From Clostridium sp. (GTDB lineage Bacteria; Bacillota; Clostridia; Clostridiales; Clostridiaceae): a stretch of DNA of 29,192 nt. The notes under the pieces were generated by a model. The model was not told where the DNA came from. It searched no databases and saw only the letters and a program-made list of their open reading frames with translations. Both the position numbers and the translations under genes were made by a program. Of the stretch, positions 8,424 through 15,275 are shown one piece after another. Position 1 is the stretch's first letter, and every line of letters begins with the position of its first letter. The stretch is from NCBI GenBank assembly GCA_018372555.1, contig JAHAIU010000019.1, positions 1 to 29,192 of the forward strand. Reading direction: 5' to 3'.

Positions 8424-9581
8424 TTATTTTTCTTCTTCCTTACTTTGCCTAGATATATTAAGCAATATACCCATAGCCCCTAAATTAAAGACCAAGGAGG
8501 TTCCTCCATAGCTAATAAATGGCATTGGTACACCTGTTACTGGCATTGAACCTGTAACAACTGCGATATTTATTATTGCTTGAATTGCTATTACAGATAT
8601 TATTCCAATAGAAATTAAGAAGCCGTAGTTATCTCTAGCTTTAATAGCTATTGAGACTCCTTTAATAACAATAAACATAAATAATAAAATTATAGCTATA
8701 CATCCAATAAGTCCAAGTTCCTCGCCAATAATTGCAAAAATAAAATCATTATGTGGCTCAGGCATAAAAAGAGCTTTTTGTCTTGAATTTCCTAATCCTG
8801 ATCCAAACACTCCTCCTGATCCAAGAGCATAAAGAGATTGTATTAACTGATAACTATCTCCTGAAGGGTCAGCCCAAGGATTTAAGAAAGTTGTTAACCT
8901 ATCTAATCTATAGCTTTGGGTAAAAATTAGAGCTAATCCTACTGCTAATCCCACTGGAACTAATGACAGTAAATGACTTATTTTAGCTCCACCAACTAAT
9001 ATCATTATAAAAGCAACCATCATTACAATTGCTGTAATACTTAAATTTTTACCTGCAAGAATAAGTACTGCAAAGGATGCAGCAATTGCTAAATAAAATA
9101 TTGTTCCTTCTTTAAATTTCTTTATCTTATCTTTTCTTCTATCTATAAGTAAGGCAAGATAAAGAACTAAAACATACTTTGCTAGTTCTGAAGGCTGGAA
9201 TGATAGAGGTCCAAGCCTTATCCATCTTGTAGCTCCATTAATATTAACGCCCATAAAAAGCACTAAAACCAAGGCTATGAAGGTGAATATAACAAAATAC
9301 GGTATCCACTTTTTATAAATATGATAATCTATGGACATAGTTACTAACATACCAACTACTCCAACTATTGCCCAAGTAATTTCTTTTATGAAATAGTAGT
9401 GTGCATCTTCAATCTTATCTTGATACAAAGCAAAGTACGAACTAGAGGAATATACCATAATAATACCTATAAAAAGTAGTATTAAAATTCCACATAGTAG
9501 CCCATAATCTATATCTTTCATCTTTATTCTTTTTTTTAGTTTTCTAGGTCTTCTTTTACTTCCTCTACTAACTGTATTCAT
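8424..9581 (-). CDS. spoVE: SEDS peptidoglycan polymerase, FtsW/SpoVE type
   Basis: SEDS proteins polymerise lipid II into glycan strands together with a class B penicillin-binding protein. The 385-residue product has a basic N-terminus (SRGSKRRPRKLKKRIK) followed by about ten membrane helices. Family motifs include NGATRWIRLGPLSFQPSELAK and GSGLGNSRQKALFMPEPHNDFIFAIIGEELG, with PVTGVPMPFISYGGTS near the end. These place it with FtsW/SpoVE rather than RodA. The gene begins 18 bases after the PBP gene stops, so the two products are likely partners. Whether it serves cell division, sporulation cortex synthesis or both cannot be settled from sequence alone; the symbol is therefore tentative. Confidence 0.9.
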   Translation of the reverse strand: MNTVSRGSKRRPRKLKKRIKMKDIDYGLLCGILILLFIGIIMVYSSSSYFALYQDKIEDAHYYFIKEITWAIVGVVGMLVTMSIDYHIYKKWIPYFVIFTFIALVLVLFMGVNINGATRWIRLGPLSFQPSELAKYVLVLYLALLIDRRKDKIKKFKEGTIFYLAIAASFAVLILAGKNLSITAIVMMVAFIMILVGGAKISHLLSLVPVGLAVGLALIFTQSYRLDRLTTFLNPWADPSGDSYQLIQSLYALGSGGVFGSGLGNSRQKALFMPEPHNDFIFAIIGEELGLIGCIAIILLFMFIVIKGVSIAIKARDNYGFLISIGIISVIAIQAIINIAVVTGSMPVTGVPMPFISYGGTSLVFNLGAMGILLNISRQSKEEEK

Positions 9582-9599
9582 TTTTTCTCCTACTACCCA

Positions 9600-11801
9600 T
9601 TATTTTAAATTTAATTTAACTTTAGTTCCTTTTTCAATTAATTTACCTGCCAAAACATCTTGACTATCTACTACACCAGAACCATTAGCTTTATAAGTAA
9701 TATTTAAACTATCTAGTATTTTCATGGCTTCCTCTAAAGTTTTTCCTTTTAAATCTGGCATAATAAGCTTACTTACATCAGTATTATCATCAACTAAATT
9801 AACACTTATAGTAGAGCCACTTTCAACTAATGAACCAGGATAAGGTTCCATATTATTTACCTTCTTAGAAGTTGATTCAACTTCTATCTTCAGTCCACTT
9901 TCTTCTAAAATTTTCTTTGCTTCTTCCGTTGTCTTACCTCTTAATTCTGGCACAACAACTTTTTCTTTTTCATTATATCTATCTGCATAAATCTGAGAAT
10001 CTAAATAAGTAAATAGCTCTTCTAATAACGATTTTAAAATTGGAGTTGTAACAGGACCACCATAATATTGTCCATTACTAGGATTTACAACCTTTATATA
10101 AATAGTTACTTGAGGATCCTCTACAGGATATAAGGCTAGTACTGAAGCTATATAATTATCATCTGAATATCCACCAACTACTTGATCTACAGTTTGAGCT
10201 GTACCAGTCTTACCACCTACTCTTCTTTCTGACCCCATTAAAGTTCCCCCAGGTTGTCCACTATTAATTGTTCTCTCTAAATAGTCTCTTAAAGTTGCTG
10301 TAGTTTCTTCTGATACAATATTTTCTTTAATAGTTGGCTTAAATACTTCATCTATTACTTTAGTTCCATTTGATGCATTATAACTTATATCTTTCATAAT
10401 ATGAGGTTGAATTAAATCTCCTCCATTTGCTATAGCATTAAATGCTGTTAATAGCTGAAGGCTGTTTACTGTATTAGTTTGACCAAAAGCTATAGTTGCA
10501 AGGTCCATTTCACTAGCATCACTAACTGACTTTACAATTCCTTCTGATTCCTGTGGTAAATCAACTTTAGTAACTTGTCCAAAACCAAATTTATCAATAT
10601 ACTCCTTTAACTTTGGATAACCTATTCTAGATCCTAACTCCATAAATCCAACATTGCATGAATTTTGAAGAATTTCAGGTAATGTTTGAGTACCATGACC
10701 AGATAAATTCCAACATTTTATAGTTGTTGATCCAAACTTAACTCCACCATCACAGTAAAAAGTATCATTTTCACTAGCTAGTCCTTCTTCTAATACTGCA
10801 GCCATTGTTATATTCTTAAATGTTGATCCTGGTTCAAAGGAATTACTTACTGCATCATTTTTTAACATATTTTGAAGTTTTTCAGAATCATCAGCACCTT
10901 CAAACTTTTCATATTCATCATAAGGATTATTAGGATTAAAATCCGGCTTATTTGCCATAGCAAGTATTTCTCCGTTATTAGGATTCATTACTATTACATT
11001 TACTTCAGTAGCCTTATTATCAGTAAATGCTTTTTCAGCTGCCTTTTCAGCCATTAATTGAATATTTTCATCTATAGTTAATGAGACATTCTTTCCATCT
11101 ACAGGATTAGCAAATTTAACTGTTTGGAAAGGTAATTCCTTAAGACTTCCATCTACTTCAGCTATTTTGTTTCCAGGAATACCTGTTAGTTCTGAATTGT
11201 ACTGAAGTTCTACCCCACTCAATCCAATATTATCTAAATTAACGCTACCTAAGGCATGAGCTAAGAAATTATTATTTGGATAATACCTCTTAGGATTAAT
11301 AGATATAACAACACCATATATATTTAAATCTTTAATTCTATCAGCAACTTCCTTATCTATTCCCTTAACTAAAGTCGTAGTATAAATTTTCACTCCATCT
11401 TCAATTACAGGCTCTAACTTCTCAAGTACCTCATCATACGTCACTCCAGAAGCTTCAGATAGTTTTCTTGCAACTTCTTCCTTAGTAGTTTTATTTTCTT
11501 CATCTTCAATATAAATATCTATTGCTTTTAAATCTAAATCTACTCTATAGACATCAATAGATGTTGCAAGTATAGATCCATTTCTATCTGTTATATCTCC
11601 TCTATCAGCTGCAACTGTTACCTGAGAGTTCCATTGCCCTTGAGCCATATGCTTGTACTCTTTACTCTTATAAATCATTATGTAGGTTAGTCTTCCTATA
11701 AGTACTAGAAAAACCAAACATACTCCTATAGTTACATATAAAGCTCTTTCTCTTGAATTATTCTTGTTTTTTTTAGTATTATTTTTAGTTCTTACTTTCA
11801 T
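9600..11801 (-). CDS. spoVD: Class B penicillin-binding protein, SpoVD type, with two PASTA repeats
   Basis: A D,D-transpeptidase that cross-links peptidoglycan, partnering the SEDS protein encoded next. It has 733 residues: a basic cytoplasmic tail, one membrane helix (about residues 20-42), a PBP dimerisation domain containing ADRGDITDRNGSILA, a transpeptidase domain, and two C-terminal PASTA repeats (beginning VVPELRGKTTEEA and IMPDLKGKTLEEA). The active-site motifs are intact: STFK with Ser326, SCN with Ser381 and KTGTAQ with Lys531. An ATG six codons upstream is possible, but GGGGG is better placed for the ATG at 11799-11801. SpoVD proteins of Bacillus carry one PASTA repeat, so two is a small difference. 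murF, mraY and the rest of a dcw cluster are absent here. Confidence 0.9.
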   Translation of the reverse strand: MKVRTKNNTKKNKNNSRERALYVTIGVCLVFLVLIGRLTYIMIYKSKEYKHMAQGQWNSQVTVAADRGDITDRNGSILATSIDVYRVDLDLKAIDIYIEDEENKTTKEEVARKLSEASGVTYDEVLEKLEPVIEDGVKIYTTTLVKGIDKEVADRIKDLNIYGVVISINPKRYYPNNNFLAHALGSVNLDNIGLSGVELQYNSELTGIPGNKIAEVDGSLKELPFQTVKFANPVDGKNVSLTIDENIQLMAEKAAEKAFTDNKATEVNVIVMNPNNGEILAMANKPDFNPNNPYDEYEKFEGADDSEKLQNMLKNDAVSNSFEPGSTFKNITMAAVLEEGLASENDTFYCDGGVKFGSTTIKCWNLSGHGTQTLPEILQNSCNVGFMELGSRIGYPKLKEYIDKFGFGQVTKVDLPQESEGIVKSVSDASEMDLATIAFGQTNTVNSLQLLTAFNAIANGGDLIQPHIMKDISYNASNGTKVIDEVFKPTIKENIVSEETTATLRDYLERTINSGQPGGTLMGSERRVGGKTGTAQTVDQVVGGYSDDNYIASVLALYPVEDPQVTIYIKVVNPSNGQYYGGPVTTPILKSLLEELFTYLDSQIYADRYNEKEKVVVPELRGKTTEEAKKILEESGLKIEVESTSKKVNNMEPYPGSLVESGSTISVNLVDDNTDVSKLIMPDLKGKTLEEAMKILDSLNITYKANGSGVVDSQDVLAGKLIEKGTKVKLNLK

Positions 11802-11849
11802 AATAAACCCCCATGGCACATTCTTCTATTTTCATAGGTTGTACTATTA

Positions 11850-11879
11850 ATTATATCAAATAGAAAATAATTATGTAAA
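11850..11879 (-). promoter_or_regulatory. Possible promoter for spoVD-spoVE
   Basis: A perfect TATAAT (11850-11855) is 18 bases from TTTACA (11874-11879), about 50 bases ahead of the spoVD ATG. A sporulation sigma factor promoter cannot be excluded in so AT-rich a leader. Confidence 0.4.
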
Positions 11880-12100
11880 TCAGTATATATATGTTTCAAT
11901 AATTAATTTACATTTTAAGTATCTATATTATTTGGCGTAAAACATAATTAAAAGTGTAAATTACATTAATTGAAAGCTGCAATCTTTTAATTTTTATATA
12001 AGTTGATTCTGTATTAGCTTAACTGAAATATTTTTTATATTTATATGAACTAATTTAATAAGATATAAAAACTTTATTACAACTTATATAATAAAACAAT

Positions 12101-12120
12101 GGGCTACCAAACGACAGCCC
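12101..12120 (-). terminator. Candidate terminator downstream of msrB
   Basis: GGGCT (12101-12105) pairs with AGCCC (12116-12120) around a 10-base loop. On the minus strand it is followed by ATTGTTTTATT. The stem is short, and the hairpin sits about 130 bases beyond the msrB stop. Confidence 0.4.
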
Positions 12121-12124
12121 TCTG

Positions 12125-12152
12125 CAATTAACAGTTAATAATCGGCAGTTAA
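12125..12152. repeat. Heptamer repeat run, type CARTTAA
   Basis: Four consecutive 7-base units read CAATTAA, CAGTTAA, TAATCGG, CAGTTAA. The same unit occurs five times in tandem at 28028-28062 and in reverse complement at 28351-28371. Confidence 0.5.
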
Positions 12153-12176
12153 GGAAGTAATTTGTTATAAATTACT

Positions 12177-12212
12177 AAAAAGTATAAATGTCATAGATAT
12201 ACCATACTTTTT
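12177..12212. terminator. Possible bidirectional terminator after msrB
   Basis: A 9-bp stem, AAAAAGTAT (12177-12185) with ATACTTTTT (12204-12212), encloses an 18-base loop. It lies about 40 bases beyond the msrB stop. T-runs on both strands are provided by the stem itself, so its strength is doubtful. Confidence 0.35.
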
Positions 12213-12250
12213 TTATAGTTCTTTTACACTATAAAATCTTTAAATACAAA

Positions 12251-12697
12251 TTATTTATTCAATAATGGTAGATACTCTTCATATCCTTCTTCTTTCATTC
12301 TATCTTTTGGGATAAATTTTAACGAAGCAGAATTTATACAATATCTAAGTCCACCTAACTCTTCAGGTCCATCACAAAATACGTGGCCTAAGTGAGAATC
12401 AGAGTTTTCACTTCTCACTTCAGTTCTAATCATACCATGGCTTGAATCCATCTTTTCTTTGATTAATTTTCTATCTATAGGTTTTGAAAAAGCTGGCCAC
12501 CCACATCCTGAATCAAATTTATCAGTAGATACAAATAAAGGCTCTAATGATACAACATCAACATAAATACCTTCTTCAAAATGATCAAAATATTCATTAG
12601 TATAAGGTGCTTCAGTCGCACTTTCTTGAGTAACTTTATATTGTAATTCAGTTAATTTCTCTTTCAACTCTTCTTTACTATATTTTTTCAATTCCAT
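12251..12697 (-). CDS. msrB: Peptide methionine-R-sulfoxide reductase
   Basis: MsrB reduces the R epimer of methionine sulfoxide in proteins. The 148-residue product contains GCGWPAFSKPI, SDSHLGHVFCDGP and the catalytic RYCINSASLKF. The two CXXC zinc motifs present in the E. coli enzyme are missing, as in several Firmicutes forms. The first ATG (12695-12697) directly abuts GGAGGG with no spacer, which is abnormal. The TTG two codons later would have a normal spacing of about 6 bases, so the real start may be at 12691. Methionine sulfoxide repair is its most likely role; no msrA is nearby. Confidence 0.95.
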   Translation of the reverse strand: MELKKYSKEELKEKLTELQYKVTQESATEAPYTNEYFDHFEEGIYVDVVSLEPLFVSTDKFDSGCGWPAFSKPIDRKLIKEKMDSSHGMIRTEVRSENSDSHLGHVFCDGPEELGGLRYCINSASLKFIPKDRMKEEGYEEYLPLLNK

Positions 12698-12739
12698 CCC
12701 TCCATTATATCTATATTATAAATACATTTTCAACTTTGT

Positions 12740-13120
12740 CTATTTATTCTTAGTAACAAATATTCTTTTTACTACAACTTGTGGTGGATTAGACTTAGTC
12801 ATAGCTTCAGATAGTCTCATATAAACTAAATCACCTTTTTGAAGATCTATATTTTCCTTTTTATCATTTAAGGAATTCATAATTTTAGTTTCTTCATTTA
12901 CAATTCCAACTATTGTAGTCTTTCCTACTTCTACGCCCTTAATATAACCGTCAACAGTTATTCTAGTTGATTTTCCCTCTTCATCCTTTTGTATATCAGT
13001 TATTTCACCAATAAATAAAGGGCTTTTACTATTAACCCCTTTTTCCGGATTAGCTCCTATCATAACAAATGAACAAACTAATAATGAAAATATCACTATT
13101 AATGACTTTTTAAATTTCAT
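12740..13120 (-). CDS. Small exported protein of unknown function
   Basis: A 126-residue product with a basic start (MKFKKSL) and a hydrophobic stretch to about residue 23, ending GANP. This looks like a Sec signal peptide; the Cys in LLVC does not make a good lipobox. The mature part is predicted beta-rich (FIGEITDIQKDEEGKSTRITVDGYIKG, then VVVKRIFVTK). It recalls small OB-like secreted proteins of the DUF3221 kind, but I cannot assign it. The gene has a strong GGAGGT start. It is 70 bases downstream of mpg and 42 bases upstream of msrB, so read-through is possible. Confidence 0.8.
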   Translation of the reverse strand: MKFKKSLIVIFSLLVCSFVMIGANPEKGVNSKSPLFIGEITDIQKDEEGKSTRITVDGYIKGVEVGKTTIVGIVNEETKIMNSLNDKKENIDLQKGDLVYMRLSEAMTKSNPPQVVVKRIFVTKNK

Positions 13121-13190
13121 AAAAGTACCTCCTTATAAAATAATCACTAATAGTTTTGTCCTTATTATTATATTTATGCATATTTATCTT

Positions 13191-13802
13191 TTACTTTTTA
13201 GAAACATACATACTATCTTTAATATAAAATCTCCATGGAAAATCCTTTGCCTCTTCAGCATAATCTATTCCTATCCTTGTAGTCTCAACTATTTCAAAAT
13301 TTTTATTTGGATTAGCTTCTATATATAGGCTTCCTTCTTTATAAAACTCCTTATAGTTTTCTTTTTTTGTAATATTTAATGCAGTACAAAGTTTAGAAGG
13401 CCCATTAGTTAAATTTTTCTTTTGAGTTTTTGTTAACTCATCATAGCTTTTATTAAACCTAACATTAGATATGTAATCTAAGTTATCTATAGGCTCTACC
13501 GCCCTAATTAATACAGCTTCTGGCTCATCTTTTATATTAGTTACTATATTTAAGCAATGGTAAAGTCCATAAATAAAATATACATAAGCAATTCCTCCTT
13601 CTTCAAAAAGAGGTTTTGTTCTTTCAGTTTTCTTATAATTATATGCATGGCAAGCTTTATCTGAGGCTCCAATATAGCTTTCTGTCTCTACTATTATTGA
13701 TTTAATCTTCCTTCCATCTACTTCTCTAACTAAATAATCTCCTAGTATTTCCTTTGCAACAGTAAGAGCATCCCTTTGATAAAAGTCTTTTTCTATAATC
13801 AT
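13191..13802 (-). CDS. mpg: 3-methyladenine DNA glycosylase, AAG/Mpg family
   Basis: This base-excision repair enzyme removes alkylated purines such as 3-methyladenine and hypoxanthine. The 203-residue product matches the AAG fold signature throughout: FYQRDALTVAKEILGDYLVR, the catalytic Glu region IVETESYIG, DKACHAYN, GIAYVYFIYGLYHCLNIVTN, AVLIRAVEP and NGPSKLCTALNI. Length is normal and no residue appears to be missing. Start AAGGAGG then ATG at 13802. No ada or other alkylation repair gene is adjacent. Confidence 0.95.
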   Translation of the reverse strand: MIIEKDFYQRDALTVAKEILGDYLVREVDGRKIKSIIVETESYIGASDKACHAYNYKKTERTKPLFEEGGIAYVYFIYGLYHCLNIVTNIKDEPEAVLIRAVEPIDNLDYISNVRFNKSYDELTKTQKKNLTNGPSKLCTALNITKKENYKEFYKEGSLYIEANPNKNFEIVETTRIGIDYAEEAKDFPWRFYIKDSMYVSKK

Positions 13803-13942
13803 AAATCCTCCTTATAATTATATAAGTTTATTTTTAACATATAAGTTTCAGCCATACTATCATTAATTAATTTTAGATGTTACTGCACCATATATATTAT
13901 TATACTATAATTTTCATTTTTAAAACCTTACAATTCTTTTAC

Positions 13943-13996
13943 ATAAAAAAACACTCCGTGGACTATGAGCTTTTCTACTCTCATAATGTTATCCAC
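13943..13996 (-). terminator. Intrinsic terminator upstream of mpg
   Basis: On the minus strand GTGGA (13992-13996) pairs with TCCAC (13958-13962), enclosing a second stem of TATGAG with CTCATA. This is followed after GGAGTG by a run of seven T. It is a second stop for transcription coming from the DUF3784 gene. Confidence 0.65.
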
Positions 13997-14032
13997 AGAT
14001 TGAAAAAAATATAATTTAGTAAAGAATAATAA

Positions 14033-14070
14033 AGCAAGAAAATAGAGCCCTAAAGCTCTATTTTCTTGCT
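14033..14070 (-). terminator. Terminator of the DUF3784-type gene
   Basis: A perfect 16-bp stem (14033-14048 with 14055-14070, loop of 6) overlaps the last two bases of the stop codon and is followed on the minus strand by TTTATTATTCTTT. The stem is long enough to be an efficient stop. Confidence 0.7.
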
Positions 14071-14773
14071 ATTTTAGATTGTTTAATACTTCTAAGGTTT
14101 TATCCTTATCTTTATAATTAATAAAAACAACTTTATCCTTTGAAGTTATTTTTATAAAGGGCCCCTCTTTGCTTTGTATATAAAGCTTTACCTTTTCTCC
14201 ATTTTCTAATTTAAAATCGCCTTTTCTATTTATTCCATCACTATATCCGTTAGTTCTACTAGATATTTCAGGCAAATTTTCTATTGATTCTATTTCTGTT
14301 ATATCAATCTTTTTAATAGATGTTCCATAACTTCCATCAATTATTATAGAACTATCTGTAAGCCTTATTTCATTAGGTTCACTTCCTAAAGAAAAAGTTA
14401 TAATTAAAACTGCCAAAGTTATAAAACTAATTACTGCTAAAACTACTATTTCAGCTTTACTTTTCTTATTGTGATCAAACTTTTGAAGGTAAAAAATATA
14501 TCCAAAAATCACAACTATCAATATTACAGTAAGTGGCATTATAGAAAAATTAAAATATCCTGTTATAATTCCACCTAAAAATAATAATGCTGAAATAATA
14601 TAACACATTCTAGCCATATGTTTAGCTAATTCTTCAATTTCCATATTTTCTTTTTCAACTTTAGAAGCAGTATTATATCCTGATATAAGCCAATAACATT
14701 TATATTTATTTATAGCTACTCCAATTAATATAAATACCAAACTAACTATTGATAATATAATTATGGGAATCAC
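14069..14773 (-). CDS. Membrane protein, DUF3784-like with C-terminal PH-like domain
   Basis: A 234-residue protein of unknown function. The N-terminal part has two hydrophobic stretches around a DUF3784-like segment (CYWLISGYNTASKVEKENMEIEELAKHMARM). Two more membrane helices follow. A soluble C-terminal stretch (IRLTDSSIIIDGSYGTSIKKIDITEIESI to the end, FINYKDKDKTLEVLNNL) looks like a bacterial PH domain. A longer frame opens with ATG at 14806, but the correctly placed AAAGGAG precedes the GTG at 14771-14773. The promoter -10 at 14819 would put the longer start almost at the transcript 5' end, so the GTG start is preferred. The domain names are by resemblance only. Confidence 0.75.
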   Translation of the reverse strand: MIPIIILSIVSLVFILIGVAINKYKCYWLISGYNTASKVEKENMEIEELAKHMARMCYIISALLFLGGIITGYFNFSIMPLTVILIVVIFGYIFYLQKFDHNKKSKAEIVVLAVISFITLAVLIITFSLGSEPNEIRLTDSSIIIDGSYGTSIKKIDITEIESIENLPEISSRTNGYSDGINRKGDFKLENGEKVKLYIQSKEGPFIKITSKDKVVFINYKDKDKTLEVLNNLK

Positions 14774-14818
14774 AGAAATCAACTCCTTTAAAGTTAAAAA
14801 ACACATCTTATAAGTTTA

Positions 14819-14846
14819 ATTATATCACTTTAGGTGATTAAATCAA
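14819..14846 (-). promoter_or_regulatory. Promoter with palindromic operator-like site
   Basis: A -35 TTGATT (14841-14846) and a perfect -10 TATAAT (14819-14824) are 16 bases apart. The spacer is filled by the palindrome ATCAC-N5-GTGAT (14824-14838). A repressor bound there would block the promoter. It drives the DUF3784-like gene. Confidence 0.55.
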
Positions 14847-14865
14847 TATCTTTTTAGAATATAAT

Positions 14866-15072
14866 TTACCATTCTATTGTTAGAATATTAACATCCTCTT
14901 TTGTAAATGAAACCTTATACCCTTCATAAATTAACCATGATAACAATTCTTTTTGTACTTCTTCATCATTGCAGACTAAAATAGCTGATACCTTATTTAT
15001 ATTAACTTCTTTAGCATAATTAATATTATCTAAAAGCTTTCTTTTATAATCCTTTAATACCTCTATATCCAT
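14866..15072 (-). CDS. 68-residue protein of unknown function
   Basis: A small soluble protein (MDIEVLKDYKRKLLDNINYAKEVNINKVSAILVCNDEEVQKELLSWLIYEGYKVSFTKEDVNILTIEW). It has no membrane segment, no Cys cluster and no motif I recognise. Helical N-terminal and alternating alpha/beta character in the second half suggest a small folded domain. It is likely real: AGGGAG lies about 9 bases ahead of the ATG, and its leader carries an 18-bp motif almost identical to one in the leader of the ATPase-peptidase fusion gene upstream. A terminator-like hairpin at 15133-15162 separates the two, so it is probably its own transcript under shared control. Confidence 0.65.
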   Translation of the reverse strand: MDIEVLKDYKRKLLDNINYAKEVNINKVSAILVCNDEEVQKELLSWLIYEGYKVSFTKEDVNILTIEW

Positions 15073-15105
15073 TTCTCAATCTCCCTTCCATTAATACTAT
15101 TCACA

Positions 15106-15123
15106 TCTGTATATTTATATGTA
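15106..15123 (-). promoter_or_regulatory. Shared motif, copy upstream of the 68-residue gene
   Basis: On the plus strand the site reads TCTGTATATTTATATGTA. It begins 33 bases upstream of the start codon. It differs at a single position from the site at 16713-16730 and has the same orientation relative to its gene. It could be an operator for a common regulator. Confidence 0.5.
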
Positions 15124-15132
15124 AATAATTTA

Positions 15133-15162
15133 AAAGAAAAAATACCACCCATAAGGTAGTAT
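15133..15162 (-). terminator. Terminator of the ATPase-peptidase fusion gene
   Basis: On the minus strand ATACTACC (15155-15162) pairs with GGTGGTAT (15142-15149), including one G-T pair, and is followed at once by TTTTTTCTTTT. It lies about 110 bases beyond the stop of the fusion gene. Confidence 0.75.
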
Positions 15163-15275
15163 TAATAAAAAATAGTTGATTAAAAAAGTTGAAATTTAAT
15201 GAAACAATTTATTTGAAGTAAAAAAGATATAGGATAGTTATTACATTATCTATATTATTCTATCTAAACAATAAG

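Larger units (their letters stand above)
11880..12250. other. Gene-free AT-rich gap between spoVD and msrB
   Basis: No coding frame is supported in these 370 bases. The gap holds two candidate terminator hairpins (listed separately) and a short run of heptamer repeats at 12125-12152. The part from 11880 to about 12095 is very AT-rich, with no structure I would defend. Confidence 0.6.
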
